In this document: positions 1-10,942 of the stretch, piece by piece
How positions within the stretch are numbered: position 1 is the first letter of the stretch
How the letters are laid out: the number at the start of each line of letters is the position of its first letter
Source of the DNA: Devosia sp. A16
Lineage (GTDB): Bacteria > Pseudomonadota > Alphaproteobacteria > Rhizobiales > Devosiaceae
NCBI RefSeq assembly: GCF_001402915.1
Contig: NZ_CP012945.1
Location: 4,627,501 to 4,691,500, forward strand
Length of the DNA stretch: 64,000 bases
Direction: 5' to 3'
The notes under the pieces: model-generated
What the model was told of the DNA's origin: nothing
Databases searched by the model: none
Seen by the model: only the letters and a program-made list of their open reading frames with translations
Translations under genes and position numbers: made by a program

Positions 1-575
1 TCGGGGAACTGCGCGATGATGAAGCGGGCGATAGTCGCGAGGTCGCGCGCCGTCGAGAATTGCGCCGGATCGGGCAGCCCAGTGGCATTGACGAAGTTCG
101 AACCGGTGAGGCCGATCTCTTTGCCCAACTGGTTCATCATCTGCGCGAAGCTGAGCTCGCTGCCGGCAATGCCTTCTGCCAGAGCAATGGCCGCGTCATT
201 GCCCGACTGGATGATCACCGAGCGGACCAGGTCGATCACCGGAATCTTCGAGTTGAGCACGGCGAACATGGTCGAGCCGCCGGACGAGGCTCCACCGTCG
301 CGCCAGGCGTGCTCGGAAATGAAGAACTCGTCGGTGGGCTGGAGCTTCTTGGTCTGCAACTGGTCGAACACCACCGCCAGCGTCATCAGCTTGGCCATGC
401 TGGCCGGCTCGAGCTGTTCGTCACCTGCCTTGTTGAAGAGGATCGTGCCGGACTCGTAGTCCATCAGCACGGCATAGGGCGCCTTGGTGTCGAACTCCTG
501 CGCATGCGCGGATACCGCCGACAAGACGGTGAACAGAGCGAGCAGCAGGTTCAGGCCAAAATTCCGCAATCTCAA
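1..575 (-). CDS. D-alanyl-D-alanine carboxypeptidase (PBP5/6 type), 3' end outside window
   Basis: Serine peptidase that trims the terminal D-Ala from peptidoglycan stem peptides in the periplasm. I translated the minus strand directly: a signal peptide (hydrophobic residues 8-20, cut near AHA-QE) is followed by the SxxK motif SMAK (Ser59-Lys62) and the SGN motif (124-126), the standard active site of this family. No ATG precedes the signal peptide; TTG at 573-575 is the best start, since an in-frame stop lies at 588-590. The gene runs off the left edge, so the KTG motif and C-terminal domain are not visible. It lies 34 bp downstream of the RlpA gene, probably as one cell-wall unit. Confidence 0.9.
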   Translation of the reverse strand, partial: MRLRNFGLNLLLALFTVLSAVSAHAQEFDTKAPYAVLMDYESGTILFNKAGDEQLEPASMAKLMTLAVVFDQLQTKKLQPTDEFFISEHAWRDGGASSGGSTMFAVLNSKIPVIDLVRSVIIQSGNDAAIALAEGIAGSELSFAQMMNQLGKEIGLTGSNFVNATGLPDPAQFSTARDLATIARFIIAQFP

Positions 576-609
576 CCCCGATCGCGGTCAATGCTCGACC
601 GCCCTCGAA

Positions 610-1638
610 TTAATAGAGCACCAGGTCCTTGAGTCCAAGCTGCCTGGCGAGCGACATCACATCGTCCCGCGCCACTCCGGGCTTAAGATGGGTGAGTGTC
701 AACCGTGTGGCGTCCGCGCCGGGAATGCGCACCGCGTCCTCGTCGACGGCGCCGAGCATGGCGAACTGCAGGGCGATCTCATCGGCCTTCGCGGCATCGG
801 CGAAGACACCGAGCTCGAGCTTGATGGCGCGCTTGTCTTCGTCGACCGTCGCAACCCAGGTTTCAAGCGAACCGGAACGGGTGGCCATGGCGTTGGCGGC
901 CGCATGGGCGCTGGTGATCGCCTGGTCCGCGGCGCTGCTGTCGACATAGCCGAACATGTCGATGATGCCGCCGATGAGGTTCGGACGTTCCTCGTTCATG
1001 GCAATGCGGGTGGTGCCCTGCTCCATCCGGGTCGGCTTGTCGAGGCTGGCGAGCAGCATGCGGGTGTCGTCGCCGTTGAGCGGCGCCGGACCGATATATT
1101 GCACCTGGATGTTGCCGACGCCGTGGTTGGCGTAGCCGAGGATTTCGGCGGTGCGATAGCTCATGTCCATCACCCGCCCATGCAGATATGGCCCGCGGTC
1201 GTTGACCCGGCAGACGATCGAGCGACCATTGTCGAGATTGGTGACGCGGACATAGCTGGGCAGCGGCAGCACCGGGCTGGCGCAGGAAATGGCGTTGGCC
1301 GAGAAGATCTCGCCATTGGCGGTGCGCCGGCCATGGAAGTCGTTGCCGTACCAGGAGGCGCTGCCGGAGGCGACGTAGCCGATCGGGTTCTCGATCGGCT
1401 CATAGACTTCGCCGCGCACCGTGTAGGGCTTGCCGACCATGTAGCGGCCGCCACCCTTGGGCGGGTTCTTGGCATTGGTGACGCGCGGGCTGACGGCGAC
1501 GCCGAACTCCTTGGAGGTGAAGGCGGAGCGCTTGATGTTGGGCACCCCTCCCCCGCTGCCGCACGCAGCCAGGACGGGCGCCACGAGCGCGGCAAGGACA
1601 AGCAGCCGGGCGGCCGCGCGGAGGTCGCGAGAAAACAC
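610..1638 (-). CDS. rlpA: RlpA family lipoprotein (septal ring lytic transglycosylase-like) with SPOR domain
   Basis: Outer-membrane lipoprotein of the RlpA family, which cleaves or binds denuded glycan strands at the septum. The double-psi beta-barrel is recognisable from the ASWYGxxFHGRxTANGE stretch and from NDRGPY. The last ~75 residues look like a SPOR peptidoglycan-binding domain. From a GTG start at 1636-1638 the protein opens with a lipoprotein signal ending in the lipobox LAAC (Cys26). A longer reading from TTG at 1705-1707 would bury that signal behind 23 extra residues, so I prefer the GTG, although its ribosome site is weak. It precedes the carboxypeptidase gene on the same strand. 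Confidence 0.88.
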   Translation of the reverse strand: MFSRDLRAAARLLVLAALVAPVLAACGSGGGVPNIKRSAFTSKEFGVAVSPRVTNAKNPPKGGGRYMVGKPYTVRGEVYEPIENPIGYVASGSASWYGNDFHGRRTANGEIFSANAISCASPVLPLPSYVRVTNLDNGRSIVCRVNDRGPYLHGRVMDMSYRTAEILGYANHGVGNIQVQYIGPAPLNGDDTRMLLASLDKPTRMEQGTTRIAMNEERPNLIGGIIDMFGYVDSSAADQAITSAHAAANAMATRSGSLETWVATVDEDKRAIKLELGVFADAAKADEIALQFAMLGAVDEDAVRIPGADATRLTLTHLKPGVARDDVMSLARQLGLKDLVLY

Positions 1639-1768
1639 TGCCAAAACCAGATCAACCCAAACAGAGATTTCCGCATCATACTCAAAGCGGTGCGGCGATG
1701 ATCTCAAGGAAGCGCAACGTGGTTGCGGCCCGGTTAATTTGCTTCAAATGCGAGGGAAATTGCGCCGA

Positions 1769-2464
1769 CTAGCTGCTGAGCCACTCGACCAAAGCCGCCG
1801 TCACGATCGCATGTTGCTCGACCAGCGCCATGTGCCCTGCCCTCGGCACCACCACCAGCCTGGCGTCGGCAATGCCGGCCGCCATCTCGCGGGCCGCTTC
1901 CGGTACGGTGATCGCATCCTTGTCGCCCACCACGACCAGCGTCGGCACCTCGATGGCGGTGAGGTCAGGCCGGGAGTCGGGCCGCCCGATGATGGCGGTC
2001 TGCTGGCGGATGTAGGTTTCGCCGCCATTTGCCGTCGCCATCCGGACATGCAGCGCCTTGAGCCCCGCGTCGCCGACGTGATCGGGGTGGACTGCATTCG
2101 GGAACGACTGGGCCACCGCCAGATTGAACTTGCCCTGTTCGGTCAGCGCGATGGCGGCGCGGCGCTTGTCCGTCGCTTCAGGGGTATCGGGTCGCGCCGA
2201 GGTGTCGAGCAGCGCCAGCCGCAGCACGCGTTCCCTCGCCTGTCGCAGGATTTCGAACGCGAGGTATCCGCCCATCGAGAAGCCGACGAGGGCAAACTGC
2301 GGCGGGGCGTCCTCGAGGATCGAGGCGGCGATCTCGCCCATCGAGCTGCCGCGCGTATGATTGGCAATCGTTACCGGCCCGACTTGCCACAGTGCCGGCA
2401 CCTGGTGGGCATAGATTTCGGCGGTGCAGTTGAGGCCGGGAACGAGGAGGATCGGGGTGGTCAT
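1769..2464 (-). CDS. alpha/beta hydrolase
   Basis: Soluble alpha/beta-hydrolase of 231 residues. It shows the nucleophile elbow GFSMGG, an N-terminal LLVPGLNC segment that would form the oxyanion-hole strand, and a C-terminal GHMALVE segment carrying the probable catalytic His. The acidic residue is probably in the VVGDKDAI stretch. The substrate cannot be told from sequence. I start it at ATG 2462-2464 (MTTPILLVPG) because the upstream extension is Cys/Phe-rich and unlike the family. It is transcribed divergently from metH across 171 bp that contain the palindrome at 2551-2570, so the two may share regulation. Confidence 0.8.
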   Translation of the reverse strand: MTTPILLVPGLNCTAEIYAHQVPALWQVGPVTIANHTRGSSMGEIAASILEDAPPQFALVGFSMGGYLAFEILRQARERVLRLALLDTSARPDTPEATDKRRAAIALTEQGKFNLAVAQSFPNAVHPDHVGDAGLKALHVRMATANGGETYIRQQTAIIGRPDSRPDLTAIEVPTLVVVGDKDAITVPEAAREMAAGIADARLVVVPRAGHMALVEQHAIVTAALVEWLSS

Positions 2465-2550
2465 GAGACGGAACGTCCTGATCTGAGCAAGGTTTTCGTC
2501 CCCGCAGCAGGAGAACGGAAACGGGCTTGCTTGCCGCGCGGTCGGCAATC

Positions 2551-2570
2551 ATATAAAGATATCTTTATAT
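2551..2570. promoter_or_regulatory. Perfect 20-bp palindrome before metH, probable SahR/ArsR-type operator
   Basis: ATATAAAGATATCTTTATAT is its own reverse complement and lies 66 bp before the metH start. From memory, palindromes centred on GATATC with AAAG/CTTT flanks resemble operators reported for SahR, an ArsR-family repressor of the S-adenosylhomocysteine and methionine cycle in Proteobacteria; I could not verify the consensus. The left half overlaps a TATAAA that could act as a -10 element, so a bound protein would block transcription. No arsR-like gene is in the window. Confidence 0.65.
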
Positions 2571-2635
2571 CCCGTCGTGCGACCGTTGCCGACGGTGAAC
2601 GCATTTTGGCGTGATGGACGTTGGAAAGTCGAGCG

Positions 2636-6400
<3,765 letters not shown>

Positions 6401-6420
6401 CGCACAGTCCTGCCGCGAGC

Positions 6421-6551
6421 AAGGCCCCCTCACCCGACGCTGCGCGTCGACCTCTCCCCCAAGGGAGAGGTGAGGCGTGGGCGAAATCGTGCCACATGGT
6501 CACCTCTCCCTTTGGGGGAGAGGTCGGCCGTAGGCCGGGTGAGGGGGCCTT
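6421..6551. repeat. Palindromic intergenic repeat with 15-bp terminal inverted repeats
   Basis: The element begins AAGGCCCCCTCACCC and ends with its exact reverse complement. Inside are two further complementary arms built from CCTCTCCCCCAAGGGAGAGG-like sequence. It starts just after the metH stop and ends 6 bp before the next gene, so the transcript between them could form a long hairpin. Similar C/G-block palindromes recur in the window. Confidence 0.75.
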
Positions 6552-6557
6552 TGCCGG

Positions 6558-6932
6558 ATGACCTCCCCTGCCCCATTCGCCCGCCGCGCCACCTCGGTGC
6601 CGGTGACCGTGGTCACCGACAAGGCGGCGCTCGGCCGCTTCGGCGGCCGGGATACGGCTCTGCTGCATCTCGACCCGCCGCTGCATGCCCATGAGCCGGG
6701 CACCGAGTGCATCGCCTGCGAAAGCCGCGGCAATGTGCGGGTGCTGCTGTTCGAACTCCAGGAGAAGGTGCGGCTCGGCATGGCCGAACCCTTCCTGCGT
6801 GTGGTTGTCGATGCCACCGACGTCGATGACCGTGCCGCCGTTGCCGATGCCATCGTTCCGGGCAAACTGCCGGCCTTCGGGCTCCGCGATTTCACTGTGG
6901 CTCGCAACTTTCATCTGGCGGAGGTGGTGTGA
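6558..6932 (+). CDS. Small protein resembling a degenerate CobW/COG0523 N-terminal domain
   Basis: A 124-residue protein I do not recognise with certainty. It opens VPVTVVTD, like the CobW start (IPVTVLTG), but the P-loop GxxGxGKT is missing. A segment with GTECIACESRGN aligns by eye with the CobW metal site and following residues (GCICCTVRGD), and VVVDATDVDDRAAV resembles the Walker B/IETTGLADP region. It ends at FHLAEVV, where CobW proteins would continue into strand VVTVVDA. Without a P-loop it should not hydrolyse GTP; a metal- or cobalamin-related role beside metH is only a guess. It follows metH on the same strand after a palindromic repeat, and its stop overlaps the next start. Confidence 0.6.
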   Translation: MTSPAPFARRATSVPVTVVTDKAALGRFGGRDTALLHLDPPLHAHEPGTECIACESRGNVRVLLFELQEKVRLGMAEPFLRVVVDATDVDDRAAVADAIVPGKLPAFGLRDFTVARNFHLAEVV

Positions 6933-7327
6933 TGGCGGCGCTCGACCTGTTCATCCGTCCGCAGACCAATGACGTCCATCCGCTGAGCCGCGCTGGGCTG
7001 CTCGCCCTCGATGCCGCCCAGCGCGCGAGCCGGCTCGAGGAGCAACAGGAGGCGATCCGCTCCCGCCTTGCGGCGACGAGCGCAAGCGAGTGGCATGACC
7101 AGGTCGGCATGATCGTCGCCGAGTTCCGCCGCGCCGGGCATGCGCTGCAGCGCGATGGCGATACGCATACCTGGATGGGCAAGGCCGGCCTCGCGGTCAG
7201 CTTCTGTAAATCCGGCAACACCGTAATCGGCTGGCAAGCCCAATTACTGCAAACCTCAGTATTGCTTGCAGCACGGCCTCACCGCGCTAAGCTGAGGCTC
7301 ACGCCATTTCTTGGCGTGAGCGCTTGA
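6932..7327 (+). CDS. Hypothetical protein translationally coupled to the CobW-like gene
   Basis: A 131-residue protein of unknown function. The sequence GTGATG at the junction places its ATG on the last base of the previous stop codon, which suggests translational coupling. It has a helical Gln/Glu/Arg-rich middle (residues ~25-65), then a Trp-Met-Gly-Lys and SFCKSGN segment. Its last ~35 codons are less convincing and include a 9-bp hairpin (7298-7306 with 7312-7320), so the true protein or transcript may effectively end there. No signal peptide or membrane helix is visible. Reality of the gene is moderately supported by the coupling and the lack of a better reading on the other strand. Confidence 0.5.
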   Translation: MAALDLFIRPQTNDVHPLSRAGLLALDAAQRASRLEEQQEAIRSRLAATSASEWHDQVGMIVAEFRRAGHALQRDGDTHTWMGKAGLAVSFCKSGNTVIGWQAQLLQTSVLLAARPHRAKLRLTPFLGVSA

Positions 7328-7340
7328 GGGGGGCGCAGCG

Positions 7341-7604
7341 ATGGCAGAGCAACAGGATCCGTTCTCGATCAACGTCGGCAGCAAGCTGCTGTTCGGCGCC
7401 ATCATGCTGATGGGACTTGGCGTCATCGGCGCCATTCTCGGGCCGCTGCTGACCGCTTTCAGCCCAAACGCCACCCCCGGAGCAATCGGCGGCGCCGTCG
7501 GCCCAGGCATCATGCTGCTGCTCGCCGGCGTGGTGCTCGGCATTATCGCCGGGATTTTCCTCGGCTACGCCAACGGCAAGTACCCGCCCTCCGAACGCCG
7601 CTAG
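7341..7604 (+). CDS. Small two-helix membrane protein
   Basis: An 87-residue protein with two clear hydrophobic segments (about residues 14-40 and 48-77, glycine-rich) and a short charged tail ending SERR, so probably an inner-membrane hairpin. It has a GAGGGGGGC ribosome site before ATG 7341. No family was recognised. It is convergent with the MerR gene, and the two stop codons overlap by four bases. It could belong to the metH-distal group or be independent; a hairpin at 7298-7320 separates it from the preceding gene. Confidence 0.6.
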   Translation: MAEQQDPFSINVGSKLLFGAIMLMGLGVIGAILGPLLTAFSPNATPGAIGGAVGPGIMLLLAGVVLGIIAGIFLGYANGKYPPSERR

Positions 7605-8023
7605 TGTGCGTGCTCGCTGCGGCACTCACCGTGATCGGCCAGCACTTCGATGATCCGGCAATCGCAGATCCGGCCGTGCCCGCATTCCTCGACCATGCGG
7701 TTGAGTTCGCCGCGCAGCGCCGTGAGGCTGGCAATGCGGCGGTCGATTTCTGTCAGGTGGTTGCGGGCGATGCTGTCCGCCTGATGGCATGAGGCCTGCG
7801 GCGAGGCGGCCATCTCCAACAGTTCGCGGATATCCTCGACCTCGAAACCGAGTTCGCGCGAGTGGCGAATGAAGTTGAGCCGTTCCACCTCGGCTTTGCC
7901 GTAGCGGCGCTGGTTGCCTTCGGTGCGCGGCGGCGATGGCAGCAGACCGATCTGCTCGTAAAAGCGGATGGTCGGCACCTTGACGCCGGTCCGTCTCGAG
8001 AGTTCGCCGATCGGCAGATTCAT
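7601..8023 (-). CDS. MerR family regulator of heavy-metal efflux (ZntR/CadR/PbrR type)
   Basis: A 140-residue MerR-type transcription factor with an N-terminal winged helix-turn-helix (IGELSRRTGVKVPTIRFYE...), a dimerisation helix, and a cysteine-rich metal site: Cys79 followed by Cys114, Cys120, Cys122 and Cys134 with a His-containing C-terminus (SEHAH). Cys79 plus the CxxxxxCxC loop is the arrangement of Zn/Cd/Pb sensors rather than CueR-type copper sensors. It is divergent from the P-type ATPase, and the shared 78-bp gap carries a classic MerR promoter. It should twist that promoter into an active form when metal is bound. Confidence 0.92.
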   Translation of the reverse strand: MNLPIGELSRRTGVKVPTIRFYEQIGLLPSPPRTEGNQRRYGKAEVERLNFIRHSRELGFEVEDIRELLEMAASPQASCHQADSIARNHLTEIDRRIASLTALRGELNRMVEECGHGRICDCRIIEVLADHGECRSEHAH

Positions 8024-8035
8024 CGTCTTGGCCTC

Positions 8036-8066
8036 TTGATCCTCTAGTCGCTAGAGGTCCTAGATG
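8036..8066 (+). promoter_or_regulatory. MerR-type promoter/operator of the metal ATPase
   Basis: A -35 element TTGATC (8036-8041) and a -10 element TAGATG (8061-8066) are separated by 19 bp, the over-long spacer typical of MerR-activated promoters. The spacer region holds a perfect dyad, CCTCTAG-TCG-CTAGAGG (8041-8057). The CTAGAGG half resembles PbrR/CadR operators. Confidence 0.88.
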
Positions 8067-8101
8067 TATGCGGACATGATGAAGAATCCAAGGAGCGCCG
8101 C

Positions 8102-10312
8102 ATGTCCGAGGCCGCAGAAAAGCTGAAATTCCGTGTCGGCGGCATGGATTGCGCTGCGTGCGTGACCAAGATCGAGAACGCTGTCAGCCGATTGCCTGGC
8201 GTCGGCGAGGTCGGTGTTTCACTCCCCACCGGCACCATGACGGTGACCCGCAGCGGCGAGATCGCCAAGGGCGCGATCGAACGACAGGTGAAGGCGCTGG
8301 GATACCAGATCGCCCCCGCCAAGTCTGCAGTATCTCTCGCGGCGGCGCACCATCACGCTGACCACGATCATCGCCGTGATCACGACCACGATCACGCGGA
8401 GCATAGCCACGATCATCACGAGCACGCCGGGCATGGCGAGGTCATCGATGGCCCCTGGTGGAAGACCCGCAAGGCGCTGCTGACCTTTATCTCGGCTGGC
8501 GCCTTGCTGGTGGCCTATCTGGCTGGACAGCTGTTCCCCTCGATCGGCCATTGGGCGTTCCTGCTCGCCTTGGTGGTGGGTTTGATCCCGGTGGCGCGCC
8601 GGGCGCTGGTTGCCGGCATGACCGGTACGCCGTTCTCGATCGAAACCTTGATGACCATCGCCGCGGTCGGCGCCGTCTTCATCGGGGCCACGGAGGAAGC
8701 GGCCACCGTGGTGCTGTTGTTCCTGATTGGCGAGCTGCTCGAAGGCGTCGCTGCCGGCCGGGCGCGTGCCTCCATCCGCGGCCTGGCGGATCTCGTGCCG
8801 AAGCTGGCTTTGGTCGAGCAGGACGGTGGGACCGCCGAAGTTCCCGCCGCCGAGCTTGCCGTCGGCGCGATCATCCTGGTGCGCCCCGGTGACCGCATTG
8901 CCGCCGATGGTGTCATCGTCGACGGCAGTTCGGCCATCGACGAGGCGCCCGTCACCGGCGAGAGCGTGCCCAGGACCAGGAGCGTGGGCGACGATGTGTT
9001 TGCCGGCACGATCAACGCCGATGCGGTGTTGCGAGTGCGGGTGACGGCGGCCGCCGCGGACAACACCATTGCTCGCGTCGTCCGGCTGGTCGAGGAAGCG
9101 CAGGAGAGCAAGGCGCCGACCGAGCGCTTCATCGACAAGTTCTCGAAATACTACACGCCCGGCGTGCTCGTGGTCGGCGCACTGGTCGCCATCCTGCCGC
9201 CGTTGCTCGCCAGCCAGCCCTGGGACGAGTGGATCTACAAGGGCCTCGCGATCCTGCTGATCGGCTGCCCCTGCGCGCTGGTGATCTCGACCCCGGCGGC
9301 GATTGCCGCCGGCCTCTCGGCGGGCGCCCGTCGCGGGCTGCTGCTGAAGGGCGGCACGGTGCTCGAACAGCTGCGCAGGGTCGACACCGTCGCGCTCGAC
9401 AAGACCGGCACCCTCACCGAGGGCAAGCCGCAGGTCACCGACATCGTCGGCATTGGCCGCTCGGAGGCCCAGGTGCTGTCGCTGGCGGCGGCGCTCGAAA
9501 CCGGCTCGAGCCATCCGCTCGCCGTCGCCGTAATTGCCCGCGCCACCGCCGACAAGGCATTCGTGCCGCCGGCGGTGGGCGCCAAAGCGGTCCCCGGCAA
9601 GGGCGTCACCGGCCAGGTCGGCGGCGAGGAGCTGTTCCTCGCTTCGCCCAAGGCGGCCGAGGAACGCGTGCCGTTCGACGCAGACCTGCGCGATCGGATC
9701 GGTGCGCTCAACGACGCCGGCAAGACCGTCTCAGTGCTGCTGGTGGGCGCAGAGGTCGCGGGCCTGCTGGCCGTTCGCGACGAGCCGCGCGCCGATGCGG
9801 CCCTCGGCATCGATCGGCTGGACGAGGAGGCCGTGCGCACCGTGATGCTCACCGGAGACAACGAGCGCACCGCCAGGGCAATCGGCGCCGACCTCGGCAT
9901 CGAGGTTCGCGCCGGCCTTCTGCCGGAGGACAAGCAGCGCATCGTGCGCGAGCTGCAGCAGCAGGGCCGCGTGGTTGCCAAGGTCGGCGACGGCATCAAC
10001 GACGCCCCTGCCCTCGCGGCGGCCGATATCGGCATCGCCATGGGTGGCGGCACCGATGTGGCGCTCGAAACCGCCGACGCCGCCATCCTCCATGGCCGCG
10101 TCGCCGACATCGCCAACATGATCGGGCTGTCGAAAGCCACCATGGGCAATATCGCCCAGAACATCACCGTGGCGCTCGGGCTGAAGGCGGTATTCCTCGT
10201 CACCACTGTCATCGGCGTGACCGGCCTGTGGCCGGCGATTCTCGCCGATACCGGCGCAACGGTCCTGGTGACGCTGAACGCCATGCGATTGCTGGCCTGG
10301 AAGGGCAAGTAG
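8102..10312 (+). CDS. zntA: Zn2+/Cd2+/Pb2+-translocating P-type ATPase (P1B-2)
   Basis: Exports divalent soft metals from the cytoplasm at the cost of ATP. The 736-residue protein begins with a heavy-metal-associated domain (GMDCAAC, Cys17/Cys20) and a His/Asp-rich linker of about 35 residues (78-112). The core ATPase follows: PVTGES actuator motif, membrane CPC motif (Cys389-Pro-Cys391), phosphorylation motif DKTGT (Asp433) and GDGINDAPALA. The CPC plus DKTGT set and the Zn/Pb-type neighbouring regulator favour Zn/Cd/Pb over copper. Expression should be metal-induced through the divergent MerR protein. A strong hairpin terminator follows. Confidence 0.95.
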   Translation: MSEAAEKLKFRVGGMDCAACVTKIENAVSRLPGVGEVGVSLPTGTMTVTRSGEIAKGAIERQVKALGYQIAPAKSAVSLAAAHHHADHDHRRDHDHDHAEHSHDHHEHAGHGEVIDGPWWKTRKALLTFISAGALLVAYLAGQLFPSIGHWAFLLALVVGLIPVARRALVAGMTGTPFSIETLMTIAAVGAVFIGATEEAATVVLLFLIGELLEGVAAGRARASIRGLADLVPKLALVEQDGGTAEVPAAELAVGAIILVRPGDRIAADGVIVDGSSAIDEAPVTGESVPRTRSVGDDVFAGTINADAVLRVRVTAAAADNTIARVVRLVEEAQESKAPTERFIDKFSKYYTPGVLVVGALVAILPPLLASQPWDEWIYKGLAILLIGCPCALVISTPAAIAAGLSAGARRGLLLKGGTVLEQLRRVDTVALDKTGTLTEGKPQVTDIVGIGRSEAQVLSLAAALETGSSHPLAVAVIARATADKAFVPPAVGAKAVPGKGVTGQVGGEELFLASPKAAEERVPFDADLRDRIGALNDAGKTVSVLLVGAEVAGLLAVRDEPRADAALGIDRLDEEAVRTVMLTGDNERTARAIGADLGIEVRAGLLPEDKQRIVRELQQQGRVVAKVGDGINDAPALAAADIGIAMGGGTDVALETADAAILHGRVADIANMIGLSKATMGNIAQNITVALGLKAVFLVTTVIGVTGLWPAILADTGATVLVTLNAMRLLAWKGK

Positions 10313-10342
10313 CGCTTCAGCAGCGAGTGCCGCAAACAACAA

Positions 10343-10370
10343 CGGCTCCCCGAGGGGAGCCGCTTGTTCT
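10343..10370. terminator. Bidirectional hairpin terminator between metal ATPase and tRNA-Leu
   Basis: CGGCTCCCC pairs with GGGGAGCCG around a tiny loop. The plus side is followed by CTTGTTCT and the minus side by TTGTTGTTTG, so it can end both the ATPase transcript and the opposing tRNA transcript. Confidence 0.8.
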
Positions 10371-10394
10371 GGACTGCAGGATCTCGAGAGAACC

Positions 10395-10479
10395 TGGTGC
10401 GGTCGAGAAGACTCGAACTTCCACGCCTTGCGGCACAGCGACCTCAACGCTGCGCGTCTACCAATTCCGCCACGACCGC
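10395..10479 (-). tRNA. tRNA-Leu (anticodon GAG)
   Basis: Read on minus, the 85-nt sequence folds as a class II tRNA. The acceptor stem is GCGGTCG/CGACCGC and the D arm contains GGTAGACGC. The anticodon stem CAGCG/CGCTG encloses the loop TTGAGGT, giving anticodon GAG. There is a long variable arm and a T loop TTCGAGT. The 3' CCA is encoded in the DNA (TGG at 10395-10397 on plus). Leucine identity follows from GAG and the long variable arm. Confidence 0.95.
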
Positions 10480-10598
10480 ACGCCGAGGTAGAAGCACCGC
10501 CGGAACCGGCGAAGCGAGGCAGCGTGTAGCAACGCTTGTTGGCTGGCGCAAGCGATTAATTCCGCTTTTGCCGGATCGGCGAAAGTGCCGGGTCGGTC

Positions 10599-10641
10599 GC
10601 GTGATCGAACCGGAAAAGTCTGCAACTTTTCCTGATCACGC
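10599..10641. repeat. Inverted repeat with GGAAAAGT/ACTTTTCC core just after the fliN-like gene
   Basis: Outer arms GCGTGATC (10599-10606) and GATCACGC (10634-10641) flank inner arms GGAAAAGT (10612-10619) and ACTTTTCC (10625-10632) with a 5-nt loop. It directly abuts the stop codon of the fliN-like gene. It could be a dispersed repeat or end that transcript; there is no T-run after it. Confidence 0.6.
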
Positions 10642-10875
10642 TCACGCCGGCCGACGGACTTTTTCGGTGAGCTCGACGCTGAGTCGGCCATCCTCGACCT
10701 TCACTTCGCCACGCGCGATCAGCGTGTTGTTGGCATAGACGCGCAAGGGGTCGTTCTCGCCGGTATCGAGCTCGATCACCGCGCCACGGCCCATGCGCAA
10801 CAGGTGATGCACCGGCATGATCGCGGCGCCCAGCTCGACGGTGATATCGACTTCAATATTGTCTAGAGTGTTCAT
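10642..10875 (-). CDS. FliN/FliM C-terminal (SpoA) domain protein
   Basis: A 77-residue protein that is almost entirely one SpoA surface-presentation domain: [28 protein letters not shown], then [27 protein letters not shown]. This is the domain of FliN, a flagellar C-ring switch component, and of related type III secretion proteins. I start it at ATG 10873-10875, which gives the natural domain boundary, though no good ribosome site is seen. No other flagellar gene is in the window, so it is an isolated copy, divergent from lipB. Whether it works in the motor or is a stray paralogue cannot be judged here. Confidence 0.8.
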   Translation of the reverse strand: MNTLDNIEVDITVELGAAIMPVHHLLRMGRGAVIELDTGENDPLRVYANNTLIARGEVKVEDGRLSVELTEKVRRPA

Positions 10876-10942
10876 ACATAAACCGCGAGCAACCACCCCG
10901 GCTGAATCGCGCGGGCCCCTTGTACGAGAGCATTGGACATCC

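Noticed and set aside
2571-2635. SAM or SAH riboswitch before metH
   Set aside because: The leader is only about 65 nt after the palindrome and shows no matching stems or conserved core; a protein-operator explanation fits better.
8219-9514. A 431-codon frame on minus inside the metal ATPase gene
   Set aside because: The ATPase has every P1B motif in frame; the complement is low in hydrophobic structure and has no family resemblance.
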